Of a stretch of 48,504 nucleotides of DNA, positions 39,404-48,252 are shown in pieces. The translations under genes and the position numbers were made by a program. The stretch lies in contig NZ_JAUSBA010000074.1 of NCBI RefSeq assembly GCF_030652235.1, positions 1-48,504 of the forward strand, written 5' to 3'. Source of the DNA: Cypionkella sp. (GTDB taxonomy: Bacteria; Pseudomonadota; Alphaproteobacteria; Rhodobacterales; Rhodobacteraceae). The notes under the pieces were generated by a model that did not search any database, was not told the DNA's origin, and saw only the letters and a list, made by a program, of their open reading frames with translations. Every line of letters begins with the position of its first letter. Position 1 is the stretch's first letter.

Positions 39404-41074
39404 ATGGCCGACGCAGCCATCCATGGCCACGACCATGAGCAACGCAGCTTTTTCACGCGCTGGTTCATGTCGACGAACCATAAGGATATCGGGATCCTCT
39501 ATCTGTTCACCTCGGGCCTTGTTGGCCTGATTTCGGTGATCTTCACGGTCTATATGCGGCTAGAACTGATGGAGCCGGGTGTGCAGTACATGTGCATGGA
39601 GGGGATGCGCTTTGTTGCGGATGCCGCCCGTGAATGTACGCCAAACGGCCATGTCTGGAACGCCACCGTCACCGCGCACGGCATCTTGATGATGTTCTTT
39701 GTGGTGATCCCGGCGCTGTTTGGCGGCTTTGGCAACTACTTCATGCCGCTGCAAATCGGTGCGCCAGACATGGCGTTCCCGCGGATGAACAACCTGTCTT
39801 ACTGGATGTATGTGGCGGGCACTTCGCTGGCCGTGGCGTCATTGTTCGCACCGGGCGGCGAAGATCAGTTGGGCGCTGGCGTTGGCTGGGTGCTTTATCC
39901 GCCGCTCTCAACGCGGGAAAGCGGCTATTCGATGGACCTTGCGATTTTCGCTGTCCACTTGTCGGGTGCCTCGTCGATCTTGGGCGCGATCAACATGATC
40001 ACTACCTTCCTGAACATGCGCACGCCGGGGATGACCCTGCACAAAGTGCCGTTGTTTGGCTGGTCGATCTTCGTGACCGCATGGCTGATCCTGTTGGCGC
40101 TGCCGGTTCTGGCGGGTGCGATCACCATGTTGCTAACCGACCGCAACTTTGGCACCACCTTCTTTGATCCAGCGGGTGGCGGCGATCCGATCCTCTATCA
40201 GCACATCCTGTGGTTCTTTGGCCACCCGGAAGTCTATATCATCGTGATCCCAGCCTTCGGCATCGTCAGTCAGGTTATCTCGACCTTCTCGCGCAAACCG
40301 ATCTTTGGCTATCTGCCGATGGTTTACGCCATGGTTGCGATTGGCGTGCTGGGTTTCGTGGTTTGGGCGCACCACATGTATACCGTGGGTATGTCGCTGA
40401 ACCAGCAAAGCTACTTCATGCTGGCGACGATGGTGATCGCGGTGCCGACGGGCATCAAGATCTTCTCATGGATCGCCACGATGTGGGGCGGCTCGATCGA
40501 GCTGAAAACCCCGATGCTCTGGGCATTTGGATTCTTGTTTCTGTTCACCGTTGGCGGTGTGACCGGCATCGTTCTGTCACAGGCCCCGGTCGACCGTGCC
40601 TATCACGACACCTACTATGTCATCGCGCACTTCCATTATGTGATGTCTTTGGGTGCCGTGTTCGGCATCTTCGCCGGTATTTACTTCTGGTTCGGCAAGA
40701 TGTCGGGGCGTGAATATCCAGAATGGGCAGGCAAGCTGCACTTTGCGATGATGTTCATCGGCTCAAACGTCACCTTCTTCCCGCAGCACTTCCTAGGACG
40801 CCAAGGCATGCCGCGCCGCTACATCGATTATCCCGAGGCTTACGCCTTCTGGAACTATATCTCGTCGATGGGGGCGTTCCTGTCTTTCGCGTCTTTCGTA
40901 TTCTTCATCGGCGTGATGGTTTACTCGCTGCTCTGGGGCAAGAAGATCACCCAGAACAACTACTGGAACGAATACGCCGACACTCTGGAATGGACCCTGC
41001 CCTGCCCGCCGCCCGAACACACCTTCGAGCAGCTGCCCAAGCAGAGCGATTGGGACCACAACCGCGGCCATTAA
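39404..41074 (+). CDS. ctaD: aa3-type cytochrome c oxidase subunit I
   Basis: This 556-residue, 12-helix protein is the catalytic heme-copper subunit of the aerobic terminal oxidase. The low-spin heme ligand is in [11 protein letters not shown]. The D-channel segment is [21 protein letters not shown]. The CuB His with its cross-linked Tyr and the channel Glu appear in [13 protein letters not shown]. The CuB pair is WAHHMYTVG, the K-channel Lys is in PTGIKIFSW, and the heme a3 and heme a ligands are in HFHYVMSLG. It is a complete A-type oxidase subunit. The subunit II and III genes are elsewhere, which is normal in this group. A strong terminator follows. Confidence 0.98.
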   Translation: MADAAIHGHDHEQRSFFTRWFMSTNHKDIGILYLFTSGLVGLISVIFTVYMRLELMEPGVQYMCMEGMRFVADAARECTPNGHVWNATVTAHGILMMFFVVIPALFGGFGNYFMPLQIGAPDMAFPRMNNLSYWMYVAGTSLAVASLFAPGGEDQLGAGVGWVLYPPLSTRESGYSMDLAIFAVHLSGASSILGAINMITTFLNMRTPGMTLHKVPLFGWSIFVTAWLILLALPVLAGAITMLLTDRNFGTTFFDPAGGGDPILYQHILWFFGHPEVYIIVIPAFGIVSQVISTFSRKPIFGYLPMVYAMVAIGVLGFVVWAHHMYTVGMSLNQQSYFMLATMVIAVPTGIKIFSWIATMWGGSIELKTPMLWAFGFLFLFTVGGVTGIVLSQAPVDRAYHDTYYVIAHFHYVMSLGAVFGIFAGIYFWFGKMSGREYPEWAGKLHFAMMFIGSNVTFFPQHFLGRQGMPRRYIDYPEAYAFWNYISSMGAFLSFASFVFFIGVMVYSLLWGKKITQNNYWNEYADTLEWTLPCPPPEHTFEQLPKQSDWDHNRGH

Positions 41075-41090
41075 GCTTCGGTTAGAAATG

Positions 41091-41122
41091 AAAAAAGCCC
41101 CGCAGCGATGCGGGGCTTTTTT
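41091..41122 (+). terminator. Rho-independent terminator of ctaD
   Basis: AAAAAAGCCCCGCA, a 4-base loop, then TGCGGGGCTTTTTT forms a perfect stem with a T-run on one side and an A-run on the other. It starts 17 bases after the ctaD stop and could act in both directions. Confidence 0.92.
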
Positions 41123-41150
41123 CATAGGTAAACTCAGGTACAGCGATCCG

Positions 41151-41531
41151 ATGACCAAAAAACGATGGCAAATAGCCATGCGGATGCATGGCGCATCGCT
41201 TATCTTGTTGTTTTTTGTACGAACTCATTTGGCAGTTGGGCTCGTTGGCCTCCCTATCGCCAAGGCGCTGTTTTGTGTCACCGGATTTGAGGTGATTTCT
41301 CTATTGCCATTCAGTCTTGGAATCCTAATTTTTATAGCAAGTACAAATACTGCGTTAGGAGCGCGCTTCATGATCGTCATTTCAAGCAACGCAACGCCGA
41401 CAAGGGACTCGAAACATTGCTTGTCTGGCCCGAAGTGCAGCAACTTTTTTGCCGTGAAAGGCCTGACGGCCTTCTGTGAGCTGCAATCGTCTTTTGGCTT
41501 CGACTTTAAGTTACTCCACATTTTTTCATAG
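41151..41531 (+). CDS. Possible small membrane protein of unknown origin (weak call)
   Basis: A 126-codon frame starts at an ATG after the ctaD terminator. Its first 70 residues hold two or three hydrophobic stretches (GASLILLFFVRTHLAVGLVGL, FEVISLLPFSLGILIFIAST). The remainder is unlike any family I recognise, and another frame downstream of 41370 also reads plausibly (HDRHFKQRNADKGLETLLVW), so a frameshifted gene is possible. The base composition is clearly richer in A and T than in flanking genes, a sign of foreign or decaying DNA. No ribosome site is obvious. The gap 41123-41549 holds nothing else that I can support. Confidence 0.25.
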   Translation: MTKKRWQIAMRMHGASLILLFFVRTHLAVGLVGLPIAKALFCVTGFEVISLLPFSLGILIFIASTNTALGARFMIVISSNATPTRDSKHCLSGPKCSNFFAVKGLTAFCELQSSFGFDFKLLHIFS

Positions 41532-41549
41532 ATCGGGCTTTCTACTTAA

Positions 41550-42038
41550 ATGCCCTACGAATGGCTTCCCCCTTCCGGCGATGATACACAACACCTGCAT
41601 CTGTGGCCCTACCGCTCGCTGCCCCGGCGCGGTATGGTATGGTTTATTGGCGGGACGGCAGCGTTGATCGCCCTGCCTTTGGTGGTGCTGATCGGCTCAC
41701 CCGTGTTGTGGGGCTTGCTGCCCTTCCTGATCGCCACCATCGCAGGCATCTGGTGGGCTCTCAATCGCAGCTACAAAGACGGTGAGATCCTCGAATACCT
41801 TACCCTTACTGCTACCCAGATCAGCCTCTCCCGCCACGGCCCGCGCGGGAAACGTCAAGATTGGCAAGCCAACCCGCATTGGGTCCGTGTCACTTTGCAC
41901 AAAACCAAAGGTCCGGTCCCGGATTATCTGACCCTGACAGGCAATGGGCGCGAGGTGGAAGTTGGGGCGTTTCTGCCACCCGAAGACCGCGTGGCGCTGG
42001 AAGTCGATCTGCGCAAACGCCTTGCCGCTTTACGCTAA
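41550..42038 (+). CDS. DUF2244-domain membrane protein
   Basis: This 162-residue protein has two adjacent membrane helices (GMVWFIGGTAALIALPLVVLIG and VLWGLLPFLIATIAGIWWALN) and a C-terminal cytoplasmic domain. The domain contains LTLTATQISLSRHGPRGKRQDWQANPHWVRVTLH and LTLTGNGREVEVGAFLPPEDR. These are the DUF2244 hallmarks. The family is often found near cytochrome oxidase genes in alphaproteobacteria, as here, about 475 bases after ctaD, but its role is not known. Confidence 0.85.
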   Translation: MPYEWLPPSGDDTQHLHLWPYRSLPRRGMVWFIGGTAALIALPLVVLIGSPVLWGLLPFLIATIAGIWWALNRSYKDGEILEYLTLTATQISLSRHGPRGKRQDWQANPHWVRVTLHKTKGPVPDYLTLTGNGREVEVGAFLPPEDRVALEVDLRKRLAALR

Positions 42039-42077
42039 GCGCGCCACACTCAAGGCCACGCACAGAAAGGCCGGGCC

Positions 42078-42458
42078 ATGATCTACCGTTACACCATTCT
42101 CTACGTCGCTTCGGTGCCCGAGACGCTGAAGTTTTACCATGCCGCCTTTGGATTCAAGATCGGCTTCCTGCACGAAGGCAGCGATTATGGTGAGTTGATC
42201 ACTGGTGCCACCAAACTTGCGTTCTCGTCGCACGCGCTTATGGCCAGCATCGGCAAAGACGTGGCCACCGAGCCGCCCGCCACACCGTCTTACGAACTGG
42301 CGTTCGAGACCGAGGATGTCAGCGCAGGCCTTGCCCACGCGACCGCTGCCGGGGCTGTGCTGGTCAAGCCGATCACCGAGATGCCTTGGGGCCAAACAAT
42401 CGCCTATGTCCGCGCGCCCGAAGGCACGCTGATTGAGATTTGCACCCCTGTCGGCTGA
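42078..42458 (+). CDS. VOC-superfamily (glyoxalase/dioxygenase-type) protein
   Basis: This 126-residue single-domain protein shows two beta-alpha-beta-beta-beta modules: YTILYVASVPETLKFYHAAFGFKIGFLHEGSDYGELITG, then YELAFETEDVSAGLAHATAAGAVLVKPITEMPWGQTIAYVRAPEGTLIEI. Glu in LIEICTPV is at the usual metal-ligand place. It could be a glyoxalase I-like or resistance-like protein; the substrate is unknown. Its end is seven bases from the convergent gatB/yqeY-like gene. Confidence 0.85.
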   Translation: MIYRYTILYVASVPETLKFYHAAFGFKIGFLHEGSDYGELITGATKLAFSSHALMASIGKDVATEPPATPSYELAFETEDVSAGLAHATAAGAVLVKPITEMPWGQTIAYVRAPEGTLIEICTPVG

Positions 42459-42465
42459 GTCTGCC

Positions 42466-42918
42466 TCAGCCCAGTTGCGCCTTGATCAACGCGCCGACCG
42501 CGCCGAAATCCATCATGCCGGTATACTTGGCCTTCAGAACGGCCATCACCCGGCCCATATCCTTGATACTGGTGGCCCCCACCTCTGCCACAGCCGCCGC
42601 AATCGCGGCATCCAGATCAGCACCCGTCACTTGTTGCGGCAGGAACTCATTCAGCACTTTGATTTCGTTCAGCTCTTTGGCTTCCAGCTCGGGGCGTCCG
42701 CCAGCCGCATAGGCCTTGGCCGATTCTTGGCGTTGCTTCACCATCTTGCCCAGCAGGGTCAGAATGTCGTTCTCGCCGACCTCTGCACCCTCACCACGTG
42801 CGGCAATTTCGCGGTCTTTGATGGCTGAAGACACCATGCGCAGCGTCGAAAGCCGCTCGGCTGCTTTCGCCTTCATCGCCTCTTTGACTGCCGCTTGCAG
42901 ACGCTCACGCAACTCCAT
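42466..42918 (-). CDS. GatB/YqeY domain protein
   Basis: This 150-residue, mostly helical protein matches YqeY: ELRERLQAAVKEAMKAKAAERLSTLRMVSSAIKDREI, EIKVLNEFLPQQVT and IKDMGRVMAVLKAKYTGMMDFGAVGALIKAQL. The domain is the tail domain of the GatB amidotransferase subunit and binds tRNA there; the free-standing form has no firm role. The ATG at 42918 has AAGGAG eight bases upstream and is preferred to a GTG three codons earlier. It is divergent from carA, a common arrangement in alphaproteobacteria. Confidence 0.92.
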   Translation of the reverse strand: MELRERLQAAVKEAMKAKAAERLSTLRMVSSAIKDREIAARGEGAEVGENDILTLLGKMVKQRQESAKAYAAGGRPELEAKELNEIKVLNEFLPQQVTGADLDAAIAAAVAEVGATSIKDMGRVMAVLKAKYTGMMDFGAVGALIKAQLG

Positions 42919-43091
42919 CTTCCACACTCCTTAAAACCTTGACAGACCATACACCCCCACCTGACCTGGCGCAACCGCAGGTCAAAACCACAAGCCATTG
43001 ATCTGGCGGCAGAATCCTTTTACGCCAAACCCTTGACGCTGCCTGCCCCTGCCACTAGTGTCCGCCAGATTTTGCCGACAGGAGCCTGCCC

Positions 43092-44264
43092 ATGTCCACC
43101 GCCTCCGAATCTCACCAAGCATCGCGTCCGACCGCCTGTATCGCGCTTTCGGATGGCTCGGTGTTCTATGGCCACGGCTTTGGCGCGGTGGGCGAGACGG
43201 TGGCAGAGCTGGTGTTCAACACCGCGATGACCGGCTATCAGGAAATCATGACCGACCCGTCTTATGCCAGTCAGGTTGTCACCTTCACCTTCCCGCATAT
43301 CGGCAACACTGGCGTGAACGTCGAGGATGACGAGACGGCCACCCCGGTTGCCGCTGGCATGGTGGTGAAGTGGGATCCGACCGAACCGTCAAACTGGCGC
43401 TCCACCGCCGATCTGCAAGTATGGCTGGCGCAGAAGGGCCGTATCGGCATCGGCGGCATCGACACCCGCCGCTTGACCCGCGCGATCCGCCAACAGGGCG
43501 CGCCGCATGTGACCTTAGCGCATGACCCCGACGGTAAGTTCGACATTGGCGCGCTGGTTGCGAAGGCCCGGGCTTGGAAAGGTCTGGTTGGGCTTGATCT
43601 GGCCAAAGACGTGTCTTGCACCCAATCTTACCGCTGGGACGAACAGTTGTGGGCTTGGCCTGCGGGCTATACCAAACGGGAAGGCGCGGGCCTGCGCGTG
43701 GTTGCCATCGACTACGGTGCCAAGCGCAACATCCTGCGCTGTCTCGCCTCGGCAGGTTGCGAAGTCACCGTGTTGCCTGCGACTGCAACGGCTGAAGACG
43801 TGCTGGCGCTGAACCCCGAAGGGGTGTTCCTGTCCAACGGTCCTGGCGATCCGGCGGCGACGGGCAAATATGCCGTGCCGATGATCCAGGGTGTGTTGGC
43901 AAAAGATCTGCCGCTGTTCGGGATCTGCTTGGGCCATCAAATGCTTGCACTTGCTTTGGGCGCTATCACCGTCAAGATGAACCACGGTCATCACGGTGCC
44001 AACCATCCGGTGAAAGACCTGACCACGGGCAAGGTTGAGATCACCTCGATGAATCACGGCTTCACGGTGGACAGCCAAACCCTGCCGAAAGGCGTGTCGG
44101 AAACCCATGTGTCGTTGTTTGATGGCTCGAACTGCGGCATCGCGGTGGATGGCAAGCCGATCTTTTCGGTGCAATACCATCCCGAGGCCTCACCCGGCCC
44201 GCAAGACAGCTATTATTTGTTTGAGCGGTTTGCCGAAGCGATCCGCGCCCGTCGCACGGCTTAA
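43092..44264 (+). CDS. carA: Carbamoyl-phosphate synthase small subunit
   Basis: This 390-residue glutamine amidotransferase subunit supplies ammonia to CarB for arginine and pyrimidine synthesis. The N-terminal domain has [53 protein letters not shown] and [12 protein letters not shown]. The class I GATase domain has [15 protein letters not shown] (nucleophile Cys near 278) and the His-Glu pair in [11 protein letters not shown]. The large-subunit gene is not adjacent, as is usual in this group. Confidence 0.97.
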   Translation: MSTASESHQASRPTACIALSDGSVFYGHGFGAVGETVAELVFNTAMTGYQEIMTDPSYASQVVTFTFPHIGNTGVNVEDDETATPVAAGMVVKWDPTEPSNWRSTADLQVWLAQKGRIGIGGIDTRRLTRAIRQQGAPHVTLAHDPDGKFDIGALVAKARAWKGLVGLDLAKDVSCTQSYRWDEQLWAWPAGYTKREGAGLRVVAIDYGAKRNILRCLASAGCEVTVLPATATAEDVLALNPEGVFLSNGPGDPAATGKYAVPMIQGVLAKDLPLFGICLGHQMLALALGAITVKMNHGHHGANHPVKDLTTGKVEITSMNHGFTVDSQTLPKGVSETHVSLFDGSNCGIAVDGKPIFSVQYHPEASPGPQDSYYLFERFAEAIRARRTA

Positions 44265-44286
44265 AGTCGCAAGTTTCCCGACGCCG

Positions 44287-44301
44287 TTAATCAAGCATTA
44301 A
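44287..44301. promoter_or_regulatory. CtrA-type binding site (TTAA-N7-TTAA)
   Basis: TTAATCAAGCATTAA is an exact match to the full CtrA consensus spacing, with TTAA half-sites at 44287-44290 and 44298-44301. It lies 40 bases upstream of the glycosyltransferase start. CtrA is the essential or developmental response regulator of alphaproteobacteria. Confidence 0.65.
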
Positions 44302-44340
44302 TCCTTCCGGTGCAATCTTTGCGGGTTGTCCGGAGGAATG

Positions 44341-46215
44341 ATGTCCGTCACCCCACTGCGCCAGATCCATCGTTTCCTGCCCGGCATCGCTGCGCCGAAC
44401 CCAGTGGTTTTGCCCCGGCCAACGGTGCAGAAGCTGGCGGCGAAGTTGATGCAAGACCGGCTGGTGCAGCCGCATGTCATGCTGCAAATGCTCGCCCAGC
44501 ATAGTCACCGCCGCAGGCATCTGGCCGACATGCTGCTGGCGCGTCGCGCAATGCCGCCCGGGGTGCTGTATGAAGCCATTGCGCAGCTTTGGGGCGTGGG
44601 CCACGTCGATTTGATGGCCCTGCCGCCCGACCCGCGCCTGACGGCGCAACTTAACCATGTTACCGCTCTGCGGTCAGGCCTACTACCGTGGCGCAAGGTT
44701 GGTCAGGCCACGGTGATCGTCACCGCCTATCCCGATCTTTTCGCCCACCACCGCGCTTGGTTGGAAGACAGTTTTGGCCCTGTGGCTATGGCCGTCGCCC
44801 CCATGATGCAGATTGAATCCGCGCTACTGGCGGCGCATGGTGCACGCCTTGCCCATGCCTCGGAAACCCGCGTGCCCGCTTTAGAAAGCTGCCGCGGCTA
44901 TCACAGCACGACTTTGCAGCGCCCTGCGGCCATGCTTGCCAGCATCATTGCAGTTTTATCGCTATTTCAACCTGCTGCGACACTGGTCGTGGTGTTTGGC
45001 ATCGCGCTGACTGCTCTGTTTTCTGCCAATATTATGAAGTTGATCGCTCTGATCCTGATGCACCGGCCCGCATCAGAGTCGGGCAACACCACAGTGATCG
45101 CGCATCTGCCCGTGGTTTCGGTGATGGTGGCGCTTTACCGCGAAAGCAACATCGCCGCAAAACTGACCGCAAGGCTGGATCGGCTGGAATATCCACGCGA
45201 ATTGCTGGATATCCTGCTGGTGGTCGAACAAGAAGACCAGATGACCCGCAATGCACTGAGCACTGGCGATCTGCCGGCCTGGATGCGGGTGATCGTGGTG
45301 CCAGACGGCAGCGTGAAAACCAAGCCGAGGGCGCTGAACTACGCACTGGATCATTGTCGCGGCTCCATCGTCGGGATTTATGACGCCGAAGATGCGCCCG
45401 AACCGGATCAAATCCGCAAAATCGTTGACAGGTTTCACCAACGCGGGCCGGAAGTGGTCTGCCTGCAGGGTCAGCTGGACTACTACAATCCGCGCAGCAA
45501 CTGGCTGGCGCGCTGTTTCACCATCGAATACGCCTCGTGGTTTCGCATGTTCCTGCCGGGGATTGAGCGGATGGGGCTGGCGATTCCTTTAGGCGGCACC
45601 ACATTGTTCTTTCGCCGCAACGCCTTAGAAGACCTCGGCGGCTGGGACGCGCAAAATGTGACCGAAGACGCCGATTTGGGCTTGCGCCTGTTCCGCCACG
45701 GCTACCGCACCGAATTGATCGACACCACGACGTTTGAAGAGGCCAACTGCCGCTCTTTCCCTTGGATCAAGCAACGCTCGCGCTGGATCAAGGGCTATAT
45801 GATGACTTGGATCACCCACATGCGCGACCCGCACCTGTTGTGGCAGCAACTCGGGGCCCGTTGCTTCATCGGTTTTCAGGTGCAATTCTTGGGCTCGATC
45901 CTGCAAACCCTTCTGGCGCCTTTGCTGTGGTCGCTGTGGCTGATCCCGCTCGGGTTTCAGCACCCACTGCCTGCCGCAATCGGGGCCACCGCTTTTGGGG
46001 TGATCTACTTTGCCATGATGGCGACGATCGCACTGACCATCATTTTTGACGTTGCCGGGATGCGTCGCACCAAGCATCGGCTCAACCCGCTTTGGGCGCT
46101 AACCTTGACGTTGTATCACCCGTTGGCAACACTTGCCGCCTATAAGGCTTTATGGGAACTGATGACGAAGCCCTTCTATTGGGATAAAACCAGCCATGGT
46201 CATTTTGATCTATAA
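44341..46215 (+). CDS. Membrane glycosyltransferase family 2 with N-terminal MshEN-like domain
   Basis: This protein of about 624 residues has three parts. Residues about 30-175 resemble the GspE-N/MshEN domain (HLADMLLARRAMPPGVLYEAIAQLWGVGHVDLMALPP with the later VIVTAYPDL). A membrane hairpin follows near 200-240. A processive-type GT2 catalytic domain then has VVSVMVALYRES, IYDAEDAPEPDQ (near 345), TEDADLGLRLFRHGY (near 440) and the QRSRWIKGYM motif (near 477). Several C-terminal helices follow. It is probably an inner-membrane polysaccharide synthase controlled through the N-terminal domain, which binds c-di-GMP in other proteins. ATG 44341 follows GGAGG. The product sugar is unknown. Confidence 0.88.
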   Translation: MSVTPLRQIHRFLPGIAAPNPVVLPRPTVQKLAAKLMQDRLVQPHVMLQMLAQHSHRRRHLADMLLARRAMPPGVLYEAIAQLWGVGHVDLMALPPDPRLTAQLNHVTALRSGLLPWRKVGQATVIVTAYPDLFAHHRAWLEDSFGPVAMAVAPMMQIESALLAAHGARLAHASETRVPALESCRGYHSTTLQRPAAMLASIIAVLSLFQPAATLVVVFGIALTALFSANIMKLIALILMHRPASESGNTTVIAHLPVVSVMVALYRESNIAAKLTARLDRLEYPRELLDILLVVEQEDQMTRNALSTGDLPAWMRVIVVPDGSVKTKPRALNYALDHCRGSIVGIYDAEDAPEPDQIRKIVDRFHQRGPEVVCLQGQLDYYNPRSNWLARCFTIEYASWFRMFLPGIERMGLAIPLGGTTLFFRRNALEDLGGWDAQNVTEDADLGLRLFRHGYRTELIDTTTFEEANCRSFPWIKQRSRWIKGYMMTWITHMRDPHLLWQQLGARCFIGFQVQFLGSILQTLLAPLLWSLWLIPLGFQHPLPAAIGATAFGVIYFAMMATIALTIIFDVAGMRRTKHRLNPLWALTLTLYHPLATLAAYKALWELMTKPFYWDKTSHGHFDL

Positions 46216-46233
46216 CCACATGGTTTTGAAGGA

Positions 46234-46869
46234 TTACCGCGTCTTCAACTCGCCTGAATCGACCCGCAATCGGGTCTCAAATGCTTTTGATATATGCGAT
46301 TTCAGCGCCAAATAGGCTGCCTCACCATCATGGGCTTCGATGGCACGCACGATCTGATCATGCTCGGCCAAAGCCACTTCATCACGCCCGGCAGCCGCAA
46401 AAGTTGTCGTCGCCATCAGCGCCATCGAGCGGTGCACCAAATCCAACTGCTGCACTAGAAAACGATTGTGGCTGGCGAGGTGAATCAGCCGGTGAAACCG
46501 CTTGTTGGCCCGGCTGAGCGCACGGGGATCACCGCCCAGCAGCGCGCGATCATCGTCGACCATGCCGCGCAGCACCCGGATTTCCTCATCCGATGCATGA
46601 CGGGCTGCCAATCGCGCCGCCAGCCCCTCCAACTCGGTGCGCACGACGTACAATTCCGCCAGTTGGTTGTGATCCAATGAGGCCACGATCAAACTGCGGC
46701 CGTCCCGCGTCAGCATACCTTGTGTTTCCAGCCGTTGCAGCGCCTCACGCACCGGGGTGCGCGACACCCCCAGCCGCTCGGCCAGTTCCGATTCGACCAA
46801 CCGATCCCCCGGTTTGTGGATCCCGGCCTCAATCGAGTCGAGAATTAATGTGTAAGCGTCCTTCTGCAC
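46234..46869 (-). CDS. GntR-family transcriptional regulator (FCD type)
   Basis: This protein of about 211 residues has an N-terminal winged helix with the GntR pattern DRLVESELAERLGVSRTPVREALQRLETQGMLT. A C-terminal all-helical FCD domain contains NQLAELYVVRTELEGLAARLAA, a metal-site-like NKRFHRLIHLASHN and EHDQIVRAIEAHDGEAAYLALKSHI. FCD regulators sense small organic acids, often with a bound metal. I use the GTG at 46869, which has AAGGAGG upstream; an ATG 22 codons earlier overlaps the start region of the divergent HAD gene. The target genes are unknown. Confidence 0.88.
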   Translation of the reverse strand: MQKDAYTLILDSIEAGIHKPGDRLVESELAERLGVSRTPVREALQRLETQGMLTRDGRSLIVASLDHNQLAELYVVRTELEGLAARLAARHASDEEIRVLRGMVDDDRALLGGDPRALSRANKRFHRLIHLASHNRFLVQQLDLVHRSMALMATTTFAAAGRDEVALAEHDQIVRAIEAHDGEAAYLALKSHISKAFETRLRVDSGELKTR

Positions 46870-46961
46870 GGCGTGAGCTCCTCCTTGTCGGGCGACACTA
46901 AACGCCCACGCCGCAGGATCAAGTGATTGCTGCACAGAAAGCTTCAGGCTATTCCTGTTGG

Positions 46962-47603
46962 ATGAAAAAACAGTTTCAACATGTCACGTCTTGGGTCTTC
47001 GATCTGGACAACACGCTGTATCCGCCGCAGTTCCGGCTGTTCGATCAGATTGAGCGGCGGATGACGGTTTGGGTGATGAACGCGCTTGGTGTCGGCAAGA
47101 CCGAAGCGGACCGCTTGCGTCAGCACTATTGGGACAGTTACGGCACGACGCTTGCAGGGTTGATGCGAGAGCATGACATCGACCCCGCGCCATACCTGCA
47201 AGATGTGCATGATATTGATTTCACGGTGCTTCCTGCCGATCCAGATCTTGCCGCCCGCATTCGCGCCCTGCCAGGCCGTCGCATCGTTTACACCAATGCC
47301 TGCGCGCCCTATGCCCATCGCGTGCTGGAAGCGCGCGGGCTGTCGGGCCTGTTTGACGCAGTTTACGGTGTCGAACACGCGGGTTTTCGCCCCAAACCTG
47401 AACGCGCAGCTTTTGAATCGATCTTTATGCAAGACGGCCTTGATCCCGCAACAGCCGTGATGTTTGAAGATGATCCGCGCAACCTGATGGCCCCGCATCA
47501 GATGGGAATGAAAACCGTGCATGTCGCGCCCAAAGCCTTGAAAGCGCTACATATTCAACACCACACCAATGATCTGGCAGGTTTTCTCGGCACTCTGGTC
47601 TAA
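46962..47603 (+). CDS. HAD-superfamily pyrimidine 5'-nucleotidase-type hydrolase
   Basis: This protein of about 213 residues has motif I WVFDLDNTLYPP (catalytic Asp pair), the long helical cap of the SDT1/pyrimidine 5'-nucleotidase subfamily (RRMTVWVMNALGVGKTEADRLRQHYWDSYGTTLAGLM), motif II IVYTNACAPYAHRVL, motif III Lys in RPKPERAAFESI, and motif IV MFEDDPRNL. All catalytic positions are present. The likely substrates are nucleoside monophosphates. The ATG at 46962 gives MKKQFQHVTSWVFDLDN. It is the last intact gene before the insertion-sequence remnants. Confidence 0.9.
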   Translation: MKKQFQHVTSWVFDLDNTLYPPQFRLFDQIERRMTVWVMNALGVGKTEADRLRQHYWDSYGTTLAGLMREHDIDPAPYLQDVHDIDFTVLPADPDLAARIRALPGRRIVYTNACAPYAHRVLEARGLSGLFDAVYGVEHAGFRPKPERAAFESIFMQDGLDPATAVMFEDDPRNLMAPHQMGMKTVHVAPKALKALHIQHHTNDLAGFLGTLV

Positions 47604-47649
47604 GGTGGTCAGTCTCGGACTTTGATGGATTGAGTTTAGCGGGGAGCGT

Positions 47650-47905
47650 TCATTCGGTTTCATAGCCTGCGGCCTTGAAGAAGTTGTAACATTTCTCGTC
47701 CTTGAGGTGGCCGCAGACGTGTCTGACGGCTTGCCACATTTGCTTGTCTGTGCAGGCTGCGGCCTTTCGGATCAGGGCTTTGAGCTTGGAGAATGCCACT
47801 TCAATCCGTTGGCCGAAACAGGAACCATGCGCCGATGCCTTTGAGGATTGCGGCGGTCTTCGGGCCATTATGGGTGGCGAGGTTGTCCAGGATCACGACG
47901 TCGGC
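47650..47905 (-). pseudogene. IS630-family transposase remnant, with internal deletion and frameshift
   Basis: On the minus strand one frame reads GKADVVILDNLATHNGPKTA and continues through ILKGIGAWFLF. A second frame then continues with RIEVAFSKLKALIRKAAACT, DKQMWQAVRHVCGHL and YNFFKAAGYETE to the stop. In complete transposases the PPYSPDLNPIE motif lies between these pieces. Its loss and the frame change show a deletion of roughly nine to ten codons. The 5' part of the gene is missing. The element is therefore dead. Confidence 0.85.
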
Positions 47906-47912
47906 CTTGCCC

Positions 47913-47980
47913 GACACAGTGCTGCGAGTGCGGCTACGCGATCTTGCCAATGAACGCAGGCGGTTCGGCTATCCATCGGC
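47913..47980 (+). pseudogene. IS3-family OrfB fragment
   Basis: In the frame starting at GAC 47913 the translation is DTVLRVRLRDLANERRRFGY, matching the N-terminal segment of IS3-type OrfB transposases (D-x-x-LRxRLRxLAxERRRFGYRRLH). Similarity stops just after the GY. Only about 23 codons remain. It lies directly against the IS630 remnant on the other strand. Confidence 0.7.
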
Positions 47981-48121
47981 CGGTAGGCGATTGCGCGCAA
48001 TCGCCGCAAGGCGGCGGCTGGCCCGGTCGATCACGTCCAGAAGCGCTGCGACTAATGGGATGGTCCGCCCTGCAGCCCAGCGTATGCTCTTGTGGCATCG
48101 TCAAATAGAAGGAGAGAAAGC

Positions 48122-48175
48122 ATGCAAACCAAAGCCCTGCCCGAAGCCCTCGCCTATGGGATCGGCATCGGATGA
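48122..48175 (+). pseudogene. Orphan 5' end of an unidentified gene
   Basis: A good ribosome site (GAAGGAGAG, 48108-48116) precedes ATG 48122, which encodes MQTKALPEALAYGIGIG and then stops at TGA. This looks like the start of a normal gene cut off by the neighbouring insertion fragments. I do not recognise the gene. Confidence 0.4.
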
Positions 48176-48252
48176 AGTGAGTTACACGTTATTGCCGTTA
48201 GCCGCGAGATCGCTATGGTCTGGCATACTAAGCTTGCGTGCGGTGCCTTGCA

